Position numbers and translations under genes: made by a program. Positions 7,307 through 12,141 of a DNA stretch of 33,047 bases are shown piece by piece. This DNA comes from a virus. The DNA lies in IMG/VR virus record IMGVR_UViG_3300034044_000061, positions 1 to 33,047 of that record. One strand, 5' to 3'. How positions within the stretch are numbered: position 1 is the first letter of the stretch; every line of letters starts with the position of its first letter. The notes under the pieces were generated by a model, which had not been told where the DNA came from, made no database searches, and saw only the letters and a list, made by a program, of their open reading frames with translations.

Positions 7307-8044
7307 ATGTCAAACAATATTAATACTTTAATCCAAAACGCACAACAAACTGGTCAACAAGCTGTAGAAGCTCAACAACAAGCAGCAACACAAGCTGTAG
7401 TTCAAGACCAAGGTGTTCAACCACAAGTCCAAGAAAACACAGCCCTAGCTACTGTACCAGCACATATTGCTGCCTTAGCTCAGCCCAAAAAAATGTCAAT
7501 GGCGACTATGCAACAAGCAAGCTTACAAGCAGATGCTTGGTTGAAATTCAGTTTCTATGGTATTACAACCAACGTAGATGACAAAACGTTGTTAGACGAG
7601 GTTGAGGTTGAAATCAATATGACTGAAAACTCGGGGGATGGTTATTTCCTTTGCGAAATGGTTAAGTGGGGAAATCCATCTACATACGTTCACACTTATG
7701 ATGGACTAACTGGTAGTGACGGACGCCCTTGGGTTGAATCTGTGCAAACAGCTTATAATAATAATAACCCACAAGCTAAAAAACCAAACACCCCTTATCC
7801 AGCGGTACAACTTCCTATGACATTAACAAAAGATATTGTTAATAAAAAAGGTGAAGTAATAGTTACAAAAGGCTCAGTAGTTGGTTATACAACTGCTAGA
7901 ACAGCATGGTATAACTGGCAACGATTTTATACTGCTGTTGGACAAGCTGGAAAACTTGGTCAACGTGTGCAAGTTAAAATTACTAACGATGCCACTGAGT
8001 TTAATACTAATAAATGGGGTGTACCTAAGTTTGAACTTCTTTAA
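7307..8044 (+). CDS. Conserved-looking phage protein, possible ssDNA-binding protein
   Basis: A 245-residue protein with a Gln/Ala-rich disordered N terminus (residues 8-50) and a beta-rich body rich in aromatic residues (WLKFSFYGITTNVDD, YFLCEMVKWGNPSTYVHTYDG, YTTARTAWYNWQRFYTAVGQ). It lies between a helicase and a flap nuclease, has its own leader with an inverted repeat, and is followed by a strong terminator, all consistent with an abundant single-stranded DNA-binding protein. The acidic tail typical of SSB is absent, and no SSB family is recognised by sequence, so the role is an inference from context. Confidence 0.5.
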   Translation: MSNNINTLIQNAQQTGQQAVEAQQQAATQAVVQDQGVQPQVQENTALATVPAHIAALAQPKKMSMATMQQASLQADAWLKFSFYGITTNVDDKTLLDEVEVEINMTENSGDGYFLCEMVKWGNPSTYVHTYDGLTGSDGRPWVESVQTAYNNNNPQAKKPNTPYPAVQLPMTLTKDIVNKKGEVIVTKGSVVGYTTARTAWYNWQRFYTAVGQAGKLGQRVQVKITNDATEFNTNKWGVPKFELL

Positions 8045-8074
8045 GTTTTAACTTGATAACTAACTCATAGTTAA

Positions 8075-8100
8075 AGTCGGGGTATATCCCCGACTCTTTT
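8075..8100 (+). terminator. Rho-independent terminator
   Basis: Perfect 8-bp stem AGTCGGGG/CCCCGACT (8075-8082 and 8088-8095), loop TATAT, followed by CTTTT. It closes the 7307 gene; the genes that follow probably depend on read-through or an unseen promoter. Confidence 0.8.
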
Positions 8101-8119
8101 ATTACTTACAATTTGGAAT

Positions 8120-8917
8120 ATGACGATGACTGTTAAAATATTTGACGGAAATAATATCCTAAGACGAAAATTTGAAGTTTTAGGTCTGCAAACTCTACCA
8201 CAACTATTTTTCGACGCCTGTTCAGCCCCCTATGGAACGCAAATTTGGGTTTGGGATGGAAAGAATGGTAAATCAAAAAGAAAAGCTTTATACCCTGAAT
8301 ATAAAGGGGATTCTAAACCACCAACAGATGAATTCTATCAAACTATAGACTTGCTCAAAGAACTACTAACTCACTCTGGTGTTTTGCAAATTGAAGTACC
8401 AGAGTATGAAGCTGATGATATTATTGCCTGTTTATGTAAAAACCACGATAACCAATCAATAGTAATTGAAAGCAACGATGCCGATTTTCTACAATTAGAA
8501 AACGATTTTGTTACGCTTAATTATGAGCACAAAAATAAACAAGCTATTAAAGCTTTGGATATACGATTATATAAAACGCTAGTTGGTGACCCTGCCGATA
8601 ACATTAAAGGCTTAAAAGGTTTTGGTGCAAAAACATTTGAGCAATTAACGGACGCTGCTAAACAATATTTATGTTTGGGTTTTGAGAATCGCTTAACTTT
8701 TGATGACGAAGTGCTACTCAGTGATTGTGGATTCACTCCCAAGAAACTTGAGGATTTTAAATCTCATTTAGCGTTGTTGAAAATCTACTATCAAATAATT
8801 GATTTTTTACCACTGGAAATAACCCAGATACAACAACACGTTACATCGGGTATGAAAAACGTAGTCAAAGCCCAAGTGTTATTTGATAAATATGCGCTTA
8901 ATTTGGGGGATTTATGA
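8120..8917 (+). CDS. 5'-3' exonuclease / flap endonuclease (PIN and H3TH)
   Basis: A FEN-type 5' nuclease, as in T5 D15 or the N-terminal domain of Pol I, that removes RNA primers and flaps. Residues seen: FDGNN (9-13), KRKALYPEYKG (near 51-61), the acidic cluster EADDIIA (about 97-103) and ESNDADF (about 116-122), and the helix-3-turn-helix GDPADNIKGLKGFGAKT (about 156-172). Together these supply the two-metal acidic site and DNA clamp. Its separate coding fits the downstream family A polymerase, which lacks a 5' nuclease domain. Two in-frame ATGs exist; 8126 matches the GACGATG start motif best, with GGAAT upstream, and is probably the true start. It overlaps the next gene by 4 nt. Confidence 0.9.
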   Translation: MTMTVKIFDGNNILRRKFEVLGLQTLPQLFFDACSAPYGTQIWVWDGKNGKSKRKALYPEYKGDSKPPTDEFYQTIDLLKELLTHSGVLQIEVPEYEADDIIACLCKNHDNQSIVIESNDADFLQLENDFVTLNYEHKNKQAIKALDIRLYKTLVGDPADNIKGLKGFGAKTFEQLTDAAKQYLCLGFENRLTFDDEVLLSDCGFTPKKLEDFKSHLALLKIYYQIIDFLPLEITQIQQHVTSGMKNVVKAQVLFDKYALNLGDL

Positions 8918-9303
8918 AACTAGAACCTAAGTTAGTCTTTATTGAACTCCCAGAGTTAACAAGTGACTTACATAAATCTTATTTTGCTTTTGTTATAGCC
9001 GATAGTTTAGCTCTTGGTGAAGTTCCAATAGCTAGACAAAGCCTAGTTTCTCTATTTGAGTCTGAGGACTTAATTAATAAAGCTACACTAGCTAGTTGGA
9101 GTTATTTAAAGCATACCTCTAAATTGGTCTGTTACGTTAACTTCGGATTATCACCCCTAATGTTAGAAGCTATTTATCAAGCAACTAAATTAGAAATCCC
9201 TGTTGAATACCGCAGATTAAAACCAGAGCAATGTAATGATAACCAAGAACTCTTTGAGCTTTTACTAGAGATACAAGAGAGTCAAAGACTCGATTGTGCT
9301 TGA
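8914..9303 (+). CDS. Small phage protein, possible DUF4406/DUF7768-type fold
   Basis: A 129-residue alpha/beta protein. Its C-terminal half (VCYVNFGLSPLMLEAIYQATKLEIPVEYRRL) resembles the segment of phage nucleoside-deoxyribosyltransferase-like small proteins in which a D.G.S.GM..A...A....IP.EYR pattern is conserved. The resemblance is loose, and the catalytic residues are not clear, so no activity is claimed. It overlaps the exonuclease gene by ATGA, so translation is coupled. Confidence 0.5.
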   Translation: MKLEPKLVFIELPELTSDLHKSYFAFVIADSLALGEVPIARQSLVSLFESEDLINKATLASWSYLKHTSKLVCYVNFGLSPLMLEAIYQATKLEIPVEYRRLKPEQCNDNQELFELLLEIQESQRLDCA

Positions 9304-9310
9304 GGGACAT

Positions 9311-9493
9311 ATGAAAGACCTACGAAGTTTGCCAACACAAAAACTACTTCAAATAATACTAATCAAGCATCAATTGATTTTATTAGAAGAACAATTAGCG
9401 AGTCCTGAGGTTGTGGACTTTGACAAAACAAAGGCTTTACTTGTGGAGCTATCAAAAGTCTTTGATTTGGAAACCAAAAAACTAGTAGTATAA
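9311..9493 (+). CDS. Small helical protein (60 aa)
   Basis: A 60-residue Leu-rich helical protein. The ATG at 9311 is favoured over the GTG at 9296 because GAGGG lies 5-9 nt upstream of it. It starts just after the stop of the previous gene and is part of the same operon. It has a continuous amphipathic helix (LLQIILIKHQLILLEEQL) and no recognised domain. Confidence 0.5.
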   Translation: MKDLRSLPTQKLLQIILIKHQLILLEEQLASPEVVDFDKTKALLVELSKVFDLETKKLVV

Positions 9494-9522
9494 CTCGAAT
9501 TACGTGAACATAGGTGTGATTT

Positions 9523-9795
9523 ATGATTACTGTTTTAAGTGAAAGCGAGCCTACAGCAAGAAAAGATTACGATTGTGATGCGTGTGCCTGGGTTTTAAAT
9601 AACGGGATTTATGGTATGGGCTTTACTATGAAAGAAAAGCGAGCTTTAGTAAAAGCTAGAAGAAATAGATGGAAAATTATTAAAGGGCAAAAATACATTA
9701 AACAAGGTAATGTTCAAAATGGTGAGATTTATACTTTTAAAGCAATACCTGAAATACATGAAATTTGCTTAAAACACGATCTGTATTGTGAATAA
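9523..9795 (+). CDS. Small Cys/His protein, possible zinc binding; last gene before the attC array
   Basis: A 90-residue basic protein with CDAC at residues 18-22 and a C-terminal H-x2-C-x3-H-x4-C pattern (EIHEICLKHDLYC). This resembles the treble-clef-like layout of small phage zinc proteins (ARKxxxCDxC ... H.xCxxH). AGG lies 10 nt upstream of its start. Its stop (9793-9795) is only 4 nt from the R'' box of the first attC, the same spacing as for true cassette genes. It could therefore be the 3' part of a cassette whose left boundary is lost, or a native phage gene to which the array was joined. Confidence 0.6.
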   Translation: MITVLSESEPTARKDYDCDACAWVLNNGIYGMGFTMKEKRALVKARRNRWKIIKGQKYIKQGNVQNGEIYTFKAIPEIHEICLKHDLYCE

Positions 9796-9799
9796 TTCT

Positions 9800-9887
9800 T
9801 TCTAACCCTTATAAAAAAGGGCGCACACACCGAACTTAGAGGGACGTAGTCAACTGTTTTGTGTCCCATTTATTTATGTTGTTAGTA
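9800..9887 (+). repeat. attC site 1
   Basis: R'' TTCTAAC (9800-9806) and R' GTTAGTA (9881-9887) bound an imperfect palindrome; L'' GGGCGCACA pairs with TGTGTCCC. It is nearly the same sequence as attC site 5: 35 identical bases at the left (9793-9827 and 11372-11406) and 32 of 33 at the right (9852-9884 and 11432-11464). Confidence 0.85.
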
Positions 9888-9915
9888 AGCGACTAAAGGA
9901 AACAAAGGAAATAAA

Positions 9916-10107
9916 ATGACAGAATGGCATGCAACAAATACAGAACCACCAAAAAACAGACCAATAATCGCATTCTGCCCTGCCTGGTGCGATATGGGGT
10001 ATCAAATATGCAAGTGGAACGGTAAAGAATTTTATTATGATGAACAGCCTAATGATATGTTTCATGAAAATGTAGATTTGTGGGCGTTATTTATGGAGGC
10101 AGATTAG
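9916..10107 (+). CDS. Cassette A: DUF551-like small protein (63 aa)
   Basis: A 63-residue protein whose pattern TEWHATNTEPPKNRPIIAF ... WNGKEFYY ... VDLWALF matches the layout of the DUF551 family: W near the start, a PP[KE]xxxxI/V strand, an RW/KW-G-x-F/W hairpin, and a final W. DUF551 proteins are common in phages and mobile elements; their function is unknown. AAGGA precedes the ATG with a good spacer. The cassette runs from the cut in R' of attC1 (after 9881) to 10190, and the stop lies 2 nt before R'' of attC2, as in compact integron cassettes. Confidence 0.7.
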   Translation: MTEWHATNTEPPKNRPIIAFCPAWCDMGYQICKWNGKEFYYDEQPNDMFHENVDLWALFMEAD

Positions 10108-10109
10108 CG

Positions 10110-10196
10110 ATCTAACCATTAGCAACAGGTGCAAATTACTGCGCCTGTGAGGTACGAACCAGCTGTTATTTGTCGCGCTGATTGCAGTTGTTATAT
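10110..10196 (+). repeat. attC site 2
   Basis: R'' ATCTAAC (10110-10116) and R' GTTATAT (10190-10196). L'' GCAACAG pairs with CTGATTGC leaving a single unpaired A, the extrahelical base expected in a folded attC. A further stem ACAGG(T)GC.../GCGCCTGT lies inside. Confidence 0.8.
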
Positions 10197-10223
10197 TTGC
10201 CGATTACACAAAAAGAGAAACAT

Positions 10224-10505
10224 ATGAGCTACACGATTGATGAAAACGGAACAGCATTAACAGAAACACAAGAAGGCGTAACGATGCCAGCTGATTATAG
10301 CTTTGCGACAGTTAATGATTTTGTACACGCCACTGAAACACACTTTGAAGAGCTTCAGTATTTATGTTTAGGTATGGCTAATCATATTGAAAAGCTAACT
10401 AAAGCGTTGAATGACATCAAGAGCCACCAAGAAATTACAGGTGGGGAATTGGCTAAGCTTACCGCTGCATGGAAGATTGCACAAAAAGCAACAAAGGCAA
10501 TATAA
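10224..10505 (+). CDS. Cassette B: hypothetical helical protein (93 aa)
   Basis: A 93-residue protein with a short flexible N terminus and a long helical body (FATVNDFVHATETHFEELQ, LGMANHIEKLTKALNDIK). The ATG at 10224 is chosen over 10182 because it is preceded by AAAGAGAAAC, and because the longer reading would start inside attC2. The stop TAA (10503-10505) lies inside the R'' box of attC3, tight packing typical of integron cassettes. No family is recognised; the long helices recall small phage or anti-defence proteins only in a general way. Confidence 0.6.
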   Translation: MSYTIDENGTALTETQEGVTMPADYSFATVNDFVHATETHFEELQYLCLGMANHIEKLTKALNDIKSHQEITGGELAKLTAAWKIAQKATKAI

Positions 10506-10593
10506 CCTTTGCGTTAAGCGGTGAGTGAAAGTTGGGAACCAACTGTAACGAATCCGACGACCAAAGGGAGTGAATTTAAACGCGTTGTTAGGC
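10500..10593 (+). repeat. attC site 3
   Basis: R'' ATATAAC (10500-10506) is the exact reverse complement of the R' at the start of cassette B (GTTATAT at 10190). R' GTTAGGC (10587-10593) fits GTTRRRY perfectly. L'' GCGTT pairs with L' AACGC next to the R boxes. Confidence 0.88.
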
Positions 10594-10632
10594 GGTTTGC
10601 TTGGCAACTTAATCAAAGAAAGAGGAAACACA

Positions 10633-10857
10633 ATGGATAATCAACACAAGAAAATTAAAGGCTATCGCGATTTAAGTCAAGCCGAAATTAACGCAATGAA
10701 CGCTGTTAAAGCGAAAGCAGAAGAAGTAGGATTTTTAATCGAAGAATTACAGAGCAATAAACAGCTAGATCAGCGCTGGGTTTCAGTAGCTAAAACTGAT
10801 TTACAAAAAGGCTTTATGGCTGCTGTTCGTGCTATAGCACAACCAGAGAGTTTTTAA
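10633..10857 (+). CDS. acb2: Cassette C: Acb2-type cyclic-nucleotide sponge (anti-CBASS, Acb2/Tad1 hairpin domain)
   Basis: Acb2 proteins bind and sequester the cyclic di- and trinucleotides made by CBASS (and, for some members, gcADPR of Thoeris), so that host effectors stay inactive. The 74-residue product matches the Acb2/Tad1 hairpin family in full length: IKGYRDLSQAEINAMNAVKA at residues 8-27, an acidic helix turn, RWVSVAKTDLQKGFM at about 48-62, and the terminal AVRAIAQPESF. T4 Vs.4 (Acb2) shows the same blocks (IKGY, NAIK, IAKTKL, MWACRAVFQPE). The start at 10633 is supported by GAGG 7 nt upstream. Family assignment is strong; ligand specificity is unknown. It is the first gene of a two-gene cassette bounded by GTTAGGC (10587) and GCCTAAC (11067). 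Confidence 0.85.
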   Translation: MDNQHKKIKGYRDLSQAEINAMNAVKAKAEEVGFLIEELQSNKQLDQRWVSVAKTDLQKGFMAAVRAIAQPESF

Positions 10858-10860
10858 GTT

Positions 10861-11064
10861 ATGGCTACTGGTGATAAAGCTAGGATGCTGCAAAAGTTTG
10901 GCGAAGAACTTTGCAAGGTTGCTAATGACCGAACAAGACTGCAAATAGCTTTTGAACAAACGCTAAATAAGCTTGGTTTGCCAGATAGCCAAATAAATAA
11001 AATAGTAAAAGATGTCAGGGCGGCAGATTTTGACAGCTTGCACAAAACGTTGAAACTGGATTAA
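10861..11064 (+). CDS. Cassette C, second gene: hypothetical helical protein (67 aa)
   Basis: A 67-residue basic, helical protein starting 3 nt after the Acb2 stop codon, so probably translated by coupling. It contains FGEELCKVANDRTRLQIAFEQTLNKLG and a C-terminal amphipathic helix; no domain is recognised. Two-gene cassettes are less common than single-gene ones, and tight linkage with Acb2 raises the possibility of a related anti-defence role. The stop at 11062-11064 lies 2 nt before the R'' box of attC4. Confidence 0.6.
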   Translation: MATGDKARMLQKFGEELCKVANDRTRLQIAFEQTLNKLGLPDSQINKIVKDVRAADFDSLHKTLKLD

Positions 11065-11066
11065 CC

Positions 11067-11164
11067 GCCTAACCTTTACTGTTAAGCGGAAATAACGTTT
11101 TGTGAGCTAGCGAACTGTTATTTTCCGACGAGCAGAGCGAGAGTACTTGAACGAGTTGTTAGAA
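11067..11164 (+). repeat. attC site 4
   Basis: R'' GCCTAAC (11067-11073) is the exact reverse complement of R' at the start of cassette C. R' is GTTAGAA (11158-11164). L'' GTTAAG pairs with CTTGAAC leaving one unpaired G, and a long inner stem CGGAAATAAC/GTTATTTTCCG is present. Confidence 0.88.
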
Positions 11165-11189
11165 ATTTAATTAACAGGAGTGCATAGTT

Positions 11190-11384
11190 ATGGGAAATAG
11201 TGCGAAAAAGAAAGAAGCTGCACGTATTCACAACGAGACAATAAAAAAACGTAAGGCAGCAAATGAAGCTGAAAGAATTGACCGCATAGAAAATCCTGAC
11301 AAATACAGAAGTAGTAAGGCGGATTTACGTCAAGCCAGAATGTTTATGGCAGTAGCGGCAGGGTTTGGAGTTAATTCTTTCTAA
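11190..11384 (+). CDS. Cassette D: small highly charged protein (64 aa)
   Basis: A 64-residue Lys/Arg/Glu-rich, probably helical protein (SAKKKEAARIHNETIKKRKAA, IENPDKYRSSKADLRQARMFM) with a short hydrophobic tail. CAGGAG lies 11 nt upstream of the ATG. No family is recognised; composition suggests nucleic-acid or protein binding. Its TAA (11382-11384) lies inside the R'' box of attC5, and R'' and R' of this cassette are exact complements (GTTAGAA/TTCTAAC). Confidence 0.6.
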   Translation: MGNSAKKKEAARIHNETIKKRKAANEAERIDRIENPDKYRSSKADLRQARMFMAVAAGFGVNSF

Positions 11385-11467
11385 CCCTTATAAAAAAGGG
11401 CGCACAGTACAAAAGTTAACGAGGGGCGACAAACTGTTTTGCGTCCCATTTATTTATGTTGTTATAT
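11379..11467 (+). repeat. attC site 5
   Basis: R'' TTCTAAC (11379-11385), R' GTTATAT (11461-11467). L'' GGGCGCA pairs with L' TGCGTCCC with one extrahelical base. Nearly identical to attC1. Confidence 0.88.
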
Positions 11468-11494
11468 TTGCCATAAACACAGGAATATAAACGA

Positions 11495-11704
11495 ATGAAA
11501 ATAGAAGATTTATTAAAAATGGATATGGGCGAGTGTGTAGAGTGGTTAATTGAAAACCAATATGATTTCGATATAACCAAAAAACCCATGTTTGATAGAA
11601 TGCCAGTGATCAGATTCAACAGCGAACGAGAAAAGGACAACTGGATAGGTGATCACATACACGAATTCAACAAACCGCCTAACACTATAAATAAAAAGAA
11701 ATAG
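11495..11704 (+). CDS. Cassette E: hypothetical acidic protein with read-through of a decayed attC (69 aa)
   Basis: A 69-residue protein (KIEDLLKMDMGECVEWLIENQYDFDI ... EREKDNWIGDHIHEF) of unknown function. The frame reads through an R''-type box (GCCTAAC, 11677-11683) as Pro-Pro-Asn and ends shortly after in low-complexity Asn/Lys codons. In the intact cassette the stop was probably next to R'', so the last 8-10 codons here look acquired after loss of the rest of the attC. The ATG has AGGA about 12 nt upstream, a long spacer. Confidence 0.5.
   Translation: MKIEDLLKMDMGECVEWLIENQYDFDITKKPMFDRMPVIRFNSEREKDNWIGDHIHEFNKPPNTINKKK
11677..11683 (+). repeat. Remnant attC R'' box at the right end of the array
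   Basis: ACCGCCTAAC-type box (GCCTAAC at 11677-11683), preceded by AAACC, mirrors the start of cassette C (GTTAGGCGGTTT at 10587). No matching R' or L' follows in the next 130 nt, so this site is truncated and marks the eroded right edge of the array. Confidence 0.6.
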
Positions 11705-11819
11705 TCCATATTTTTAGATGAAATACAGAATAGTCAAAGTCTTGAAATATAAAACTAACGAATGAAAACCTAAAGGGACTTTCTAGCTTTCATACTAAAA
11801 TATAAATATTTACACCAAC
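11705..11819 (+). other. Spacer between cassette array and phage replication genes
   Basis: 115 nt of AT-rich sequence without an ORF. It holds a nested inverted repeat (ATGAAA ... AAAG GGA CTTT ... TTTCAT, 11762-11793) that could be a weak terminator or processing stem. No sigma70 promoter with good spacing is visible. Confidence 0.45.
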
Positions 11820-12113
11820 ATGAGAAATATAAATAAAATGCCAAAAATCGACGATATACTAGCTGAACGCGGAGCCAATTATGGCAGTTTCAAAGTAAAC
11901 TCAAAACTATCACAATCCTTAAAAGCTTCTGTATCCAAACATCCGAACTGGGTTAATCTCCCAGCCTACCAAAAGGAAGCTATTGAAATGATTTTGCATA
12001 AAATCAGTAGACACGTTAATGGAAATCCTCTTTATGATGACAATTTCCAAGATATTCAGGGTTATTCTAAGTTAGCCCTAGATATAATTAGAAAAGAAAA
12101 CAACCAGAGCTAA
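11820..12113 (+). CDS. DUF6378-like phage protein (97 aa)
   Basis: A small protein whose ERGANYGSF ... LPAYQKEAIEMILHKISRHVNGNPLYDDNFQDIQGYSKLAL pattern matches the DUF6378-type domain of phages: an ERGxxYGxF motif, a Q-x-E-A-x-E-M-I-x-x-K-I-x-R helix, and a D-x-x-D-I-x-G-Y-x-x-L segment. The acidic and Lys/Arg placement recalls all-alpha MazG-type NTP pyrophosphohydrolases, though no activity is established. Two starts are possible, 11820 and 11838; neither has a strong RBS. The sequence just after the second ATG (AATCGACGAT, 11844-11853) resembles the start motif but encodes KIDD, so coincidence is likely. Confidence 0.65.
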   Translation: MRNINKMPKIDDILAERGANYGSFKVNSKLSQSLKASVSKHPNWVNLPAYQKEAIEMILHKISRHVNGNPLYDDNFQDIQGYSKLALDIIRKENNQS

Positions 12114-12141
12114 TCTCTATTTTTTATAACTGGAATCGACG

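Larger units (their letters stand above)
9800..11690 (+). mobile_element. Integron gene-cassette array without integron integrase (CALIN-like)
   Basis: Five attC sites (9800-9887, 10110-10196, 10500-10593, 11067-11164, 11379-11467) and a remnant R'' box (11677-11683) separate five small gene units, all on the + strand. Each site has an RYYYAAC-like box, a GTTRRRY-like box, and inner L''/L' arms that pair with one unpaired base. In three cassettes (B, C and D) the 7-nt R' at the start is the exact reverse complement of the R'' at the end (GTTATAT/ATATAAC, GTTAGGC/GCCTAAC, GTTAGAA/TTCTAAC), the hallmark of excisable cassettes. No intI, attI or Pc promoter is seen: the only tyrosine recombinase (25348-26508) is a phage-type integrase. 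The cassettes lie in the same orientation as the phage early genes, so phage read-through can express them. Confidence 0.88.

Noticed and set aside
9793-11700. CRISPR array
   Set aside because: Repeats are only partly alike, spaced by ORFs of varying size and have attC boxes; spacing and repeat conservation do not fit CRISPR.
11775-11794. 20-nt near match to 26634-26653 (18 of 20 identical, GGGxCTTTxTAGCTTTCATA)
   Set aside because: At this length and mismatch level one or two such pairs are expected by chance in an AT-rich 33-kb window, and the flanks do not extend the match.
11844-11853. A further start motif inside the DUF6378-like gene (AATCGACGAT followed by ATA)
   Set aside because: No start codon follows; it encodes KIDD in frame and is probably chance.
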